64,000 bases of DNA from Oscillospiraceae bacterium (lineage in GTDB: Bacteria; Bacillota; Clostridia; Oscillospirales; Oscillospiraceae): contig JAFSCD010000003.1 of NCBI GenBank assembly GCA_017436955.1, positions 124,001-188,000 of the forward strand, written 5' to 3'. Shown here piece by piece: positions 1-8,504 of this stretch; within the stretch, counting starts at the first letter, position 1; every line of letters starts with the position of its first letter. The position numbers and the translations under genes were made by a program. The notes beneath the pieces were generated by a model that saw only the letters and a program-made list of their open reading frames with translations, had not been told where the DNA came from and searched no databases.

Positions 1-1
1 A

Positions 2-592
2 TCGGAGGAAAAGCCCGGCTGGCGCAAGACCCTGCTGGTATACGCCCACGACGTGATCTATGTGCTGGCTGTATTGGTGATCTTTTCGCTGTTTTTGCGT
101 GTTGTGGTGGTGGACGGTACGTCCATGAACGGCACGTTGAAGGATGGCGACTATCTGCTGGTATTGAGTAATATTTTCTACCGTGAACCCCAGCAGGGCG
201 ATATCATCGTCGCCAGCAAGGAGACCTTTGAGGATGGCGCGCCCATTGTCAAGCGCGTGATCGCAACAGAAGGGCAGACCGTTGATATCGACTTTGAAGA
301 AGGTATTGTTTACGTGGACGGTGAAGCGCTGGACGAGCCCTATACATTGACTCCCACATCCCTTTACGAGGGCGTGGACTTTCCGCTGGTCGTAGGGGAG
401 AACTGTCTGTTTGTTCTGGGCGATAACCGCAACGGCTCCCGTGACAGCCGCCATCCCAGTATCGGTCTGATCGACGAGCGGGAAGTCATCGGCAAGGTCA
501 TATTCCTGATGATCCCCGGCACAAACGGCGTGGATTACGCGGGTGATCCCAGAGAGTCCCGTGACTTCTCCAGAATAGGATTGGTGAATTGA
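2..592 (+). CDS. lepB: Signal peptidase I (5' end outside window)
   Basis: Type I signal peptidase, which cleaves signal peptides from exported proteins on the outer face of the membrane. The frame is open to the window edge, so the true start lies upstream; a GTG at 53 is internal to the frame and falls inside the membrane segment. One hydrophobic segment is followed by the catalytic serine motif (GTSMNG, Ser about residue 41 from the edge), the general-base lysine motif (APIVKRVIA, Lys about 84) and the GDNRNGSRDSR box near the C terminus. These are the Ser/Lys dyad and boxes of the S26 family. The stop overlaps the start of the next gene (TGATG), which suggests translational coupling with rbgA. 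Confidence 0.93.
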   Translation, partial: SEEKPGWRKTLLVYAHDVIYVLAVLVIFSLFLRVVVVDGTSMNGTLKDGDYLLVLSNIFYREPQQGDIIVASKETFEDGAPIVKRVIATEGQTVDIDFEEGIVYVDGEALDEPYTLTPTSLYEGVDFPLVVGENCLFVLGDNRNGSRDSRHPSIGLIDEREVIGKVIFLMIPGTNGVDYAGDPRESRDFSRIGLVN

Positions 593-1458
593 TGGAATCG
601 GACAGAATGAATATTCAGTGGTATCCCGGTCATATGACCAAAACCCGGCGGCAGATCGAAGCCGATCTGAAGCTGGTGGATGCGGTGTGTGAGATCGTGG
701 ATGCCCGGATACCCATGGCGAGCCGCAATCCGGATATTGACAGCATTTGCGCCAATAAGCCCAGAATCGTTATCTTAAACCGTATGGATCTTGCGGATCC
801 TGCCGCCACAAAGCGGTGGTCGGAGTATTTTCGGAGCCTGGGTATGGCGGCTGTGCCTACGGATTGCAAGTCCCGGAAGGGCATCTCCGGCTTTGAACCG
901 GCTGTGCGCTCGGTTTTGAAGGAAAAAATCGCGAGAAATGCCGCAAAGGGTATGAATAAGCCGCTGCGTGTGATGATCGTGGGTATCCCCAATGTGGGAA
1001 AATCCACGCTGATCAATCAGATATCCGGTCGCAAGGGCGCCAAGGCGGAAAACCGCCCCGGTGTTACCCGCGGTAAGCAATGGGTCAGTGTGGACAACAG
1101 TCTGTTGCTGCTGGATACGCCGGGTATTCTGTGGCCGAAATTTGAGGATCCGGAAGTGGGTATGCTGCTGGCGTATACCGGTGCCGTCAAGGACGGCGTT
1201 ATGGATATTGAGGAGCTGGCTTGCCGGCTGATCAAGTTGCTGCATCAGCGCTATCCCCAGGCACTGAAGGATCGCTACGGGATCGACACCCAGGAGGATA
1301 TTCCCGGCTATGAGCTGCTGGAAATGGCAGGGCGTAAGCGTGGCTATGTGATCCGCGGCGGTGAGATCGACACGGAGCGTATGGCGAAGGTGCTGATCGA
1401 CGAGTACCGCAGCGGTAAATTGGGAAAGTTCACACTGGAAGAACCGGAGGAGCAGTAA
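592..1458 (+). CDS. rbgA: Ribosome biogenesis GTPase RbgA/YlqF
   Basis: GTPase needed for late assembly of the 50S ribosomal subunit. The GTPase motifs are circularly permuted, as in the YlqF/YawG family: NRMD (about residues 63-66) comes before the P-loop GIPNVGKST (131-139), then PGVTR and DTPG (175-178). About 288 aa, usual length. ATG 592 overlaps the lepB stop. An alternative ATG at 607 would give the family-typical start MNIQWYPGHM, and the true start may be there. The gene lies between lepB and rnhB, a common order in Firmicutes. Confidence 0.95.
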   Translation: MESDRMNIQWYPGHMTKTRRQIEADLKLVDAVCEIVDARIPMASRNPDIDSICANKPRIVILNRMDLADPAATKRWSEYFRSLGMAAVPTDCKSRKGISGFEPAVRSVLKEKIARNAAKGMNKPLRVMIVGIPNVGKSTLINQISGRKGAKAENRPGVTRGKQWVSVDNSLLLLDTPGILWPKFEDPEVGMLLAYTGAVKDGVMDIEELACRLIKLLHQRYPQALKDRYGIDTQEDIPGYELLEMAGRKRGYVIRGGEIDTERMAKVLIDEYRSGKLGKFTLEEPEEQ

Positions 1459-2073
1459 ATGGCGGATAAGAATATGTGGGAAATTGAAGATTCCTTCTAT
1501 GCCCGGGGCATTTCCACCATCTGCGGTGTGGATGAAGCCGGCAGAGGACCGCTGGCAGGACCCGTTTGTGCCGCTGCCGTCATTTTGCCGCCCCATTTGG
1601 ATATCCCCGGCTTGAATGACAGCAAAAAGTTGACGGATAAGCGCCGCAGAGAGCTGGTACCCATCATCAAAGAGCAGGCGCTTGCCTATGGCATCGCCTT
1701 CGCTACCCACGAAGAAATTGATGAGATCAATATTCTGCAGGCTACTTTTTTGGCGATGCAGCGGGCGCTGGATCAGCTTTCGATCAAGCCGGAGCTGGCG
1801 CTGATCGACGGCAACCGGGAGAAGGATTTCGGCGTTCCGGTAAAGACCGTGGTAAAGGGCGACAGCCTCAGCGCCAATATCGCTGCCGCATCCATCCTTG
1901 CGAAGGTCACCCGTGACGACTGGATGGAAGAAATGGCAAAAACCTATCCCGAATACGGCTTTGGAATACATAAAGGCTACGGTACCAAGGCGCACTATGC
2001 CGCACTGACGGAATTTGGCGCGACCCCCATCCACCGTATGACCTTCTTAAAGAAATTCTATGGCGACAAGTAA
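1459..2073 (+). CDS. rnhB: Ribonuclease HII
   Basis: Endonuclease that removes RNA from RNA/DNA hybrids and misincorporated ribonucleotides. The N-terminal active-site motif DEAGRG is at residues 25-30. The LNDSKKL segment and the later [13 protein letters not shown] segment are typical of RNase HII. It is 204 aa, the usual size. The start codon follows the rbgA stop directly, and the 3' end overlaps yraN by 14 nt, so it is part of one operon. Confidence 0.96.
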   Translation: MADKNMWEIEDSFYARGISTICGVDEAGRGPLAGPVCAAAVILPPHLDIPGLNDSKKLTDKRRRELVPIIKEQALAYGIAFATHEEIDEINILQATFLAMQRALDQLSIKPELALIDGNREKDFGVPVKTVVKGDSLSANIAAASILAKVTRDDWMEEMAKTYPEYGFGIHKGYGTKAHYAALTEFGATPIHRMTFLKKFYGDK

Positions 2074-2425
2074 GCTCGTTGGCGCCTGGGGCGAAGCGCT
2101 GGCGGCGCAGTATCTGCAGAAAAAGCGCTATAAGCTGGTGGCCTGCGGCTATCAGTGCCGTTTTGGTGAGATCGACCTGATCGTGAAAAACCGAAAATAC
2201 CTGGTTTTTGTGGAGGTAAAGCTGCGCAAAACCGCTAAATTCGCGTCCGGTCGGGAATTTGTGGACTACCGTAAGCAGGATCGCCTGCGGGCTACCGCAT
2301 CCATGTATCTTGCCTTAAATCCCACCAGGCTGCAGCCCCGTTTTGACGTAATTGAGATCTACGCACCGGAAGGTACGTTGACTCTAAACCCCGAACTGAC
2401 CCATTTGGAGGATGCTTTTCAATGA
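2060..2425 (+). CDS. yraN: YraN/UPF0102 family endonuclease-like protein
   Basis: Small 121-aa protein of the UPF0102 family, related to the archaeal Holliday-junction resolvase/restriction-endonuclease fold. The nuclease-like core is visible as GEIDLIV, with the acidic residue, followed by FVEVKLRK, the E-x-K half. The cellular role of the family is not settled. The start overlaps rnhB by 14 nt, the usual neighbour, and the stop overlaps the next gene by 4 nt. Confidence 0.9.
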   Translation: MATSKLVGAWGEALAAQYLQKKRYKLVACGYQCRFGEIDLIVKNRKYLVFVEVKLRKTAKFASGREFVDYRKQDRLRATASMYLALNPTRLQPRFDVIEIYAPEGTLTLNPELTHLEDAFQ

Positions 2426-3375
2426 ATTTTCCGGTTTTTGACCTGCATTGTGACACTGCGCTGAAGCTGCTCGGCGATGATCTGCTGGGTGGACATTCGC
2501 TGCGCAAAAACAGCTTCCATATCGACCTGGAACGGGCAAAAGCCTTGCCGGGTTATGCCCAGTGCTTTGCCTGCTTTACCACACCGGAATTCCGCAAGTG
2601 GCTGCAGGTCTCGCCGGTAGTGGCGTTTGAACGGGAAATGGGTGCGATCCTCAGCCAGGTCGAGAAAAACAGCGATTGTATCCGGCAGGCATTTTCTGCC
2701 CGGGAAGTTCGGGAAAACTATGAAAAAGGGCTGATGTCCGCGATTTTGACCATCGAAGGTCCTGCAGGCTTTGATTTTGATCCTGCGCTTTTGCAGGATC
2801 TGTATGCAGTCGGCTTCCGCATTTCCACCCTGGGCTGGAATGAGCAAAACGCCCTGACCGGCTCCCACAAGACCGGCGGCGGTTTGACCGACCGGGGAAG
2901 GGAATATGTGCGCGAAGCCCAGCGCGTGGGTATGATCGTGGATGTGAGCCACATCAGCGACGAAGGCTTCCGGGATATTATGAAGATAACCGAAAAGCCC
3001 ATCATCGCCAGCCATTCCAACAGCCGTGCTGTATGTGGGGAATCCCGGAATCTGACGGATGATATGTTCCGGGCGATCTGCGAAACCGGCGGTGTTGCCG
3101 GCATCAATCAATATACAGAGTTTCTTGGCGCCGAGCCGACCCTGGACACCGTCTGCAGCCATATTCTGCACTTTCTGGAGCTGGACCCCGAGGGCGACCA
3201 TATTGCCCTTGGCGGCGATCTGGACGGCTGTGACACGCTGGCGGACGGCTTTGACGGTGTGCAATCCTATCCTGCGCTGGCACAGCGCTTGCTGGAACTG
3301 GGCGTGGGCGAGACGATCGTCCGCAAAATTTACTGGGATAACGCGTTGGAGGTAATGGAAAAATGCTGTACTTAA
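2422..3375 (+). CDS. Membrane dipeptidase (peptidase M19 family)
   Basis: Zinc-dependent dipeptidase of the renal dipeptidase family, 317 aa. The metal-binding HxD is at residues 9-11 (DLHCD). Further family motifs are DVSHIS, ASHSNSRAV and GGDLDGCD in the C-terminal half. No signal peptide is visible, so it is probably cytoplasmic despite the family name. Start and stop both overlap neighbours (4 nt and 13 nt), so it belongs to the same translationally coupled run. The substrate is unknown; family members act on D- or L-containing dipeptides. Confidence 0.9.
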   Translation: MNFPVFDLHCDTALKLLGDDLLGGHSLRKNSFHIDLERAKALPGYAQCFACFTTPEFRKWLQVSPVVAFEREMGAILSQVEKNSDCIRQAFSAREVRENYEKGLMSAILTIEGPAGFDFDPALLQDLYAVGFRISTLGWNEQNALTGSHKTGGGLTDRGREYVREAQRVGMIVDVSHISDEGFRDIMKITEKPIIASHSNSRAVCGESRNLTDDMFRAICETGGVAGINQYTEFLGAEPTLDTVCSHILHFLELDPEGDHIALGGDLDGCDTLADGFDGVQSYPALAQRLLELGVGETIVRKIYWDNALEVMEKCCT

Positions 3376-4355
3376 CCACCAGAGACCGCTTTGATACCTA
3401 TACGGCGTTTCACGCCATCAAGCACGATACCGCGCCCAACGGCGGTCTGTTCGTGCCCTTTAAGATGCCCCATATCGACGTAAATGAGCTGACAGAGCAG
3501 CCCTTCGGCGAATGTGTGGCAACGGTGCTGAATCATCTGTTTTCCACCCGGTTGACGGGTAAGCAGGTGGAGTTCAGCATCGGCAGGAATCCTATCCGTG
3601 TCAAATCCGCCCATCAGCGCACCGTGATCGCGGAGCTGTTCCGCAATCTGGACGGCAGCTATGAAAAGCTGGAGCAGCGGCTGGCAGGGAAGCTCTGCGG
3701 CTGCTTCAATACCGATGAAAAGACCACCTCCTGGGTGGCGATCGCCATTCGGATCGCTGTTTTGTTCGGCGTTTTTGCGGAAATGCGCAGGCAGGGGATC
3801 ACGGATCGCCTGATCGACATTTCCGTAACCTGCGGCGATTTCCGGCTGCCTGTGGCGGCGTGGTACGGCCGTGAAATGGGGCTTCCCATCGGCAATATCA
3901 TTTGCGTCTGCAAGCCGGATTGCGGCGTGTGGGACCTTCTGCGCCACGGACAGATGCGTACTGCAACGTGTGACGTGGCGTATACAGAGCTGGAGCGGCT
4001 GATCTGCGCCGCCTGCGGTGCGGACGCGGCAATCAGCTATCAAAATGCCTGCAAAGCCGGCAGTATTTTCGTCACCGAGGATGCCGCAGAGCTCTCTGAT
4101 GGCATTTTCTGCGCCGTCGTCAGCGAGGATCGGGTCGCCAGCGCCATTTCCAGCGTTTACCGCACCAATTCCTGCGTGCTGGAAAAAGGCTCTGCCGTAT
4201 CCTACAGCGGTCTGATGGACTACCGGGCAAAGACCGGCGAGAATCGCACTGCGCTGCTGCTGGAGGACTGTAACCCGGCTGACCAGCTTGGCTTTATTGC
4301 CGGCGCGATGAATATTACGGAAGATGCGCTGATGAAGCTGCTGCAAAATTCCTGA
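3363..4355 (+). CDS. Threonine-synthase-like protein lacking the PLP-lysine segment
   Basis: A 330-aa protein. The first 60 residues resemble the N-terminal domain of threonine synthase (TRD start, APNGGLFVPF). Residues about 160-200 (SVTCGDFRLPVAAWYGREMG and the following GLPIGNIICV) resemble the SGNFGD...GLP region near the C-terminal half of ThrC. The intervening part that in ThrC carries the PLP-binding lysine (FKD-type motif) and phosphate-binding loop is missing, which explains the length compared with about 490 aa. Catalysis as a PLP enzyme is therefore unlikely. It overlaps the M19 gene by 13 nt. Function unknown; a regulatory or scaffold role is only a guess. Confidence 0.7.
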   Translation: MLYLTTRDRFDTYTAFHAIKHDTAPNGGLFVPFKMPHIDVNELTEQPFGECVATVLNHLFSTRLTGKQVEFSIGRNPIRVKSAHQRTVIAELFRNLDGSYEKLEQRLAGKLCGCFNTDEKTTSWVAIAIRIAVLFGVFAEMRRQGITDRLIDISVTCGDFRLPVAAWYGREMGLPIGNIICVCKPDCGVWDLLRHGQMRTATCDVAYTELERLICAACGADAAISYQNACKAGSIFVTEDAAELSDGIFCAVVSEDRVASAISSVYRTNSCVLEKGSAVSYSGLMDYRAKTGENRTALLLEDCNPADQLGFIAGAMNITEDALMKLLQNS

Positions 4356-4366
4356 GGAGGACATAT

Positions 4367-5056
4367 ATGGCGCTTTACGCAATCGGTGACCTGCACCTGA
4401 GCCTGGGTGCGGATAAGCCGATGGACATATTTGGCGGCAACTGGGTCGGATATCTTGAGAAACTGAAAGAAGGTCTCGGTGTCATTCAGCCCGGTGATAC
4501 CACCGTGCTGCTGGGTGACTTGAGCTGGGCGCTGGATCTGCAGGAGGCGAAGGATGATTTCGCCTTTATCGACGCTATTTGCGGCAGAAAGATCATTCTC
4601 AAGGGCAATCACGATTACTGGTGGAGCACCGCCTCCAAATTCTATAAATTCTGCGAAGAAAACGGCTTTTCCCAGCAGTTTATCCTGCATAACAACTGCT
4701 TTGAATACGACGGCTACGCCATTTGCGGCACCCGTGGCTGGTTTTTTGAGGAAGACCACGGCTCGCAGCACGATGAAAAGGTGTTCAAGCGGGAATTGCT
4801 GCGTCTGGAAGCATCGCTGAAGGCAGCAGGGGATTTGCCGAAGCTGGTTTTCCTGCACTATCCGCCGAAATACAAGGGCTATGAATGTGCAGAGATCCTG
4901 CAGCTTCTGGAAAAATACGATGTCCGGCGCTGCTTCTACGGACATCTCCACGGACCCAGCCACGCATTGGCGATGGAGGGTGTTTGGGACGGCGTTGATT
5001 TCAAGCTGGTGGCAGCGGACAAGCTGGACTTCAAGCCCTGCAAAATTCTCCCATAA
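4367..5056 (+). CDS. Metallophosphoesterase
   Basis: Calcineurin-like phosphoesterase of 229 aa. The motifs are in order: GDLHLS (D-x-H), LLGDLSW (GD), ILKGNHDYWW (GNHD), FLHYPP and FYGHLHG (GH-x-H). Together they form the bimetal site. A strong Shine-Dalgarno (GAGGAGG) lies 7-13 nt before ATG 4367. It is the last gene of the first operon and is followed by a hairpin terminator. The substrate cannot be told from sequence. Confidence 0.9.
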   Translation: MALYAIGDLHLSLGADKPMDIFGGNWVGYLEKLKEGLGVIQPGDTTVLLGDLSWALDLQEAKDDFAFIDAICGRKIILKGNHDYWWSTASKFYKFCEENGFSQQFILHNNCFEYDGYAICGTRGWFFEEDHGSQHDEKVFKRELLRLEASLKAAGDLPKLVFLHYPPKYKGYECAEILQLLEKYDVRRCFYGHLHGPSHALAMEGVWDGVDFKLVAADKLDFKPCKILP

Positions 5057-5061
5057 CGACC

Positions 5062-5101
5062 AAAAATCAACACCTTGCGACAATGCAAAGTGTTGATTTT
5101 T
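5062..5101 (+). terminator. Hairpin terminator after the phosphoesterase gene
   Basis: A 12-bp perfect inverted repeat (AAAAATCAACAC, 5062-5073, with GTGTTGATTTTT, 5090-5101) with a U-rich 3' arm closes the first operon. Confidence 0.75.
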
Positions 5102-5151
5102 CTGTTGGGCAGCATAAATTACGAAAATTTCCAAAAATCAAAAGAAAACTA

Positions 5152-5180
5152 TAGACATTTGCTGGATTCTTTGATAAAAT
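5152..5180 (+). promoter_or_regulatory. Sigma-A-type promoter for tig
   Basis: TAGACA (5152-5157), 17-bp spacer, TAAAAT (5175-5180), in an AT-rich stretch after the upstream terminator. It sits about 60 bp before the tig start. Confidence 0.55.
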
Positions 5181-5241
5181 AGCACAGTTATATAAAAATA
5201 TAATGGCGCAAGTATGCAGCCATCATTGGAGGAAATCAATT

Positions 5242-6531
5242 ATGAACATTAAGAGCATTGAAAGAAACGGCAATCAGGCCATCATCGTTGTCGAAGTCGA
5301 CAAGGAGCTGATGGAGACCGGCGTAAGCAAGGCATACCTGAAGGTGCGCAAGACCATTTCTATCCCCGGCTTCCGTAAGGGCAAGGCACCCCGCAAGATG
5401 ATCGAGGCTATGTACGGCGCTCACGTATTCTATGAAGATGGCTTGGAGGAGATCTTCCCCGAGGTCTACCAGTTCGCCGTTGTGGATCAGGGTGTGAAGG
5501 CAGTTGGCCGTCCCAGCCTGACCGATATGAGCATTGAAGAAGATGGCTCCGTTACCCTGACGCTGACCACCGATGTGTATCCCGAGGTCACTCTGGGTGA
5601 TTACAAGGGCCTGGAGGTCGAGAAGGCAGAGGCTGTTGTTACTGACGAGCAGGTGCAGGCCGAGCTGGACCGTATGGCTGAAAACGTATCTTCCACCGAG
5701 ACCGTTGACCGTCCCGCTGCTATGGGCGACACCGCCAACATTGATTTCGAAGGCTTTGACAACGGCGTTCCCTTCGAGGGCGGCAAGGGTGAGAATTTTG
5801 ACCTGAAGCTGGGCTCCGGTTCCTTTGTTCCCGGCTTTGAGGAGCAGGTCGTCGGTATGTCCGCCGGTGAGGAGAAGGACATCGACATCACCTTCCCCGA
5901 GGACTATGTGGAGAATCTGGCCGGCAAGGCTGTGGTATTCCATGTCAAGTGCAACAAGGTCACCGCTACCAATGTTCCTGCCCAGGACGATGAGTTTGCC
6001 AAGGACGTTTCCGAGTTTGAGACTCTGGAAGAGCTGAAGGCCGACATCCGCGCCAAGGCTCTGGAGAAGGCACAGAAGCAGATCGACAGCGCATTTGAGA
6101 ATGCCTGCGTGGAGCTGGCTGCTGCCAACGCCACTGTCGATATGCCCGCAGCCCTGATCGAGGCTGAGCTGGACAACCAGATGGAGCGCTTTGCATATCA
6201 GCTGCAGATGAGCGGCTTTACCATGGAGCAGTACGCAAAGATGATGGGTGGCGATATGGCTACCATGCGCAACGCATTCCGTGGCAAGGCAGAGCAGCAG
6301 GCAAAGATCAACGTCACGCTGGACAAGATCATTGAGGTTGAGGGCATCACCGTTACCGATGAGGAGCTGGAGGCCGAATTCGCTTCTCTGGCTGCCCAGT
6401 ACGAGATGGAAGTTGACAAGATCAAGACCCTGATCCCCGTGGACGAGCTGACCACCAGCCTCAAGACCCGCAAGGCTGTCAAGCTGATCGTGGACAGCGC
6501 TGTTGCTGTTGCTCCCAAGACGGAGGAATAA
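5242..6531 (+). CDS. tig: Trigger factor (ribosome-associated chaperone)
   Basis: Chaperone with peptidyl-prolyl isomerase activity that binds nascent chains at the ribosome exit. The ribosome-binding signature GFRKGKAP is at residues 43-50. An FKBP-type domain follows at about 150-235 and a helical C-terminal domain after that. About 429 aa, usual length. ATG 5242 was chosen because GGAGG lies at the correct distance before it and MNIK starts the conserved N-terminal domain; an in-frame ATG at 5203 lacks this. It is followed by clpP and clpX, a common order in Gram-positives. Confidence 0.97.
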   Translation: MNIKSIERNGNQAIIVVEVDKELMETGVSKAYLKVRKTISIPGFRKGKAPRKMIEAMYGAHVFYEDGLEEIFPEVYQFAVVDQGVKAVGRPSLTDMSIEEDGSVTLTLTTDVYPEVTLGDYKGLEVEKAEAVVTDEQVQAELDRMAENVSSTETVDRPAAMGDTANIDFEGFDNGVPFEGGKGENFDLKLGSGSFVPGFEEQVVGMSAGEEKDIDITFPEDYVENLAGKAVVFHVKCNKVTATNVPAQDDEFAKDVSEFETLEELKADIRAKALEKAQKQIDSAFENACVELAAANATVDMPAALIEAELDNQMERFAYQLQMSGFTMEQYAKMMGGDMATMRNAFRGKAEQQAKINVTLDKIIEVEGITVTDEELEAEFASLAAQYEMEVDKIKTLIPVDELTTSLKTRKAVKLIVDSAVAVAPKTEE

Positions 6532-6584
6532 GCAGCTCCTTTTATGGTTAGAATGTTTCAGAATATTTGAAAGGAGACACTACC

Positions 6585-7166
6585 ATGAGTTTAGTACCTT
6601 ATGTTGTTGAGCAGACCAGCCGCGGCGAGCGCAGCTATGATATTTTCTCCCGTCTGCTGAATGACCGTATTATTTTCCTGTCCGAAGAGGTCAATGATAC
6701 CACTGCCAGCCTGATTGTTGCGCAGCTGCTGTATCTGGAAAATCAGGATCCCGATAAGGACATCCAGTTCTATATCAACAGCCCCGGCGGCAGTGTTACC
6801 GCCGGTATGGCGATCTACGATACGATGCAGTACATCAAGTGTGATGTCAATACCATCTGCGTTGGTATGGCGGCATCTATGGGCGCGTTCCTGCTGTCCG
6901 CCGGTACCAAGGGCAAGCGTATGGCACTGCCCAATGCCGAGATTATGATCCATCAGCCCTCTGCCGGCACCCAGGGTCAGATCACCGATATGGCGATCCA
7001 CATGAAGCGGCTGCAGTTCATCAAGGATCGGATGAACCGCATTTTGGCGGAGAACACCGGCAAGCCCCTGGACGAGGTGATCGCCGCCTGCGAGCGGGAT
7101 AACTTTATGACGCCCCAGGAGGCTATGGCCTTCGGTCTGATCGACGAGATCGTACAGCGCCACTAA
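6585..7166 (+). CDS. clpP: ATP-dependent Clp protease proteolytic subunit
   Basis: Serine protease subunit of the ClpXP and ClpCP complexes. The catalytic triad is at canonical positions: Ser98 (AASMG), His123 (MIHQP) and Asp172 (ERDNF). It is 194 aa. ATG 6585 is preceded by AAGGAGA, and the upstream in-frame ATG at 6567 would add residues not found in the family. It is directly upstream of clpX, its ATPase partner. Confidence 0.98.
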   Translation: MSLVPYVVEQTSRGERSYDIFSRLLNDRIIFLSEEVNDTTASLIVAQLLYLENQDPDKDIQFYINSPGGSVTAGMAIYDTMQYIKCDVNTICVGMAASMGAFLLSAGTKGKRMALPNAEIMIHQPSAGTQGQITDMAIHMKRLQFIKDRMNRILAENTGKPLDEVIAACERDNFMTPQEAMAFGLIDEIVQRH

Positions 7167-7193
7167 TTTTCATTGAAAGGCAGTTTTGGACCC

Positions 7194-8441
7194 ATGGCGA
7201 ATAGAGAAGAGTCCTTCCGCTGCAGTTTTTGCGGAAAAAGAGAGGGTCAGACCGCTCGCTTGATCGCCGGACCCGGCGTATATATCTGCAGCGATTGCGT
7301 GCAGGCCTGCACGGAGCTGCTGCGTACAGAGCTGGCTGCCGAGCAGCAAAGACCTGACCGTCTGCCCACACCCATGGAGATCAAAGCCTTCATGGATCAC
7401 TACATCATCGGACAGGAAGACGCCAAAATGGCGCTGTCTGTCGCGGTGTACAATCACTATAAGCGGATCTATCTGGCAGAGGATTCCGAGGTAGAGCTGC
7501 AGAAAAGCAATATTCTGCTGATCGGACCTACGGGCAGCGGCAAGACCCTCTTTGCCCAGACCCTTGCCAAGATCCTGAACGTTCCCTTTGCGATCGCGGA
7601 TGCCACCACGCTGACGGAGGCCGGCTATGTGGGCGACGATGTGGAAAATATCCTGCTTCGTCTGCTGCAGGCTGCCGATTTTGACGTGGATGCTGCCCAG
7701 CACGGCATTATCTACATCGACGAGATGGACAAAATCGCGCGAAAGAGCGAAAATACCTCCATTACCCGTGACGTTTCCGGCGAAGGTGTACAGCAGGCAC
7801 TTCTGAAAATTCTGGAAGGTACTGTTGCCAACGTGCCGCCCCAGGGCGGACGCAAGCACCCCCAGCAGGAAATGATCCACGTGGATACCACCAATATCCT
7901 CTTTATCTGCGGCGGCGCCTTTGACGGTCTTGATAAGATCATCGAAGCCCGGCAGGATCGTTCCTCCATTGGCTTTGGCGCACAGATCCAGAGCAGGAAG
8001 GAGCGTGATGTGGGTCAGCTTCTGGCGCAGGTTGAGCCGGATGACCTGCTGAAATTCGGCATTATTCCCGAGCTTGTGGGACGTATGCCGGTGATCACCT
8101 GCCTGCGCAGCCTGACGAAGGATGACCTGATCCGCATCCTCACAGAGCCGAAAAACGCCCTTACCAAGCAGTATCAGAAGCTGCTGGAGTTGGATAATGT
8201 GGAGCTGGAGATCGAGCACGATGCGCTGGAGGCCGTTGCCGAGAAGGCTCTGGCACGGAAGATCGGCGCCAGAGGTCTGCGCAGCGTAATGGAGAGCATT
8301 ATGACCGGGATCATGTTCGAGATCCCTTCGGATCTGACGATCCGTAAGGTCATCATCACGAAAGATTGCGTTTCCGGCGGCAAGCCCACCATCATCCGTG
8401 ATGCTTCCAATCCCAGAAAACAACTGGGCGCAAACAATTAA
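7194..8441 (+). CDS. clpX: ATP-dependent Clp protease ATP-binding subunit ClpX
   Basis: AAA+ unfoldase that feeds substrates to ClpP. The N-terminal four-cysteine zinc finger (CSFC...CSDC, about residues 10-36) is followed by Walker A GPTGSGKT, Walker [11 protein letters not shown] and the RSVMES C-terminal segment. About 415 aa, usual length. ATG 7194 is chosen over an in-frame TTG at 7173, which would overlap the Shine-Dalgarno. It is co-transcribed with clpP. A GC-rich hairpin separates it from lon. Confidence 0.98.
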   Translation: MANREESFRCSFCGKREGQTARLIAGPGVYICSDCVQACTELLRTELAAEQQRPDRLPTPMEIKAFMDHYIIGQEDAKMALSVAVYNHYKRIYLAEDSEVELQKSNILLIGPTGSGKTLFAQTLAKILNVPFAIADATTLTEAGYVGDDVENILLRLLQAADFDVDAAQHGIIYIDEMDKIARKSENTSITRDVSGEGVQQALLKILEGTVANVPPQGGRKHPQQEMIHVDTTNILFICGGAFDGLDKIIEARQDRSSIGFGAQIQSRKERDVGQLLAQVEPDDLLKFGIIPELVGRMPVITCLRSLTKDDLIRILTEPKNALTKQYQKLLELDNVELEIEHDALEAVAEKALARKIGARGLRSVMESIMTGIMFEIPSDLTIRKVIITKDCVSGGKPTIIRDASNPRKQLGANN

Positions 8442-8450
8442 CAGGGAATA

Positions 8451-8474
8451 GAAGGGGGTAGGTTTACCCCCTTC
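8451..8474 (+). terminator. Perfect 10-bp hairpin between clpX and lon
   Basis: GAAGGGGGTA (8451-8460), a 4-nt loop, and TACCCCCTTC (8465-8474). The T-run is weak (TTCATCTTCG), so it may be a partial terminator or an mRNA-stability element. Confidence 0.55.
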
Positions 8475-8504
8475 TTCATCTTCGTAAAAAGGAGGAGATC
8501 CCAA

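Noticed and set aside
775-2034. 419-codon minus-strand frame opposite rbgA and rnhB
   Set aside because: Antisense shadow; composition is rich in His, Gln and Ile as expected from complementing coding DNA.
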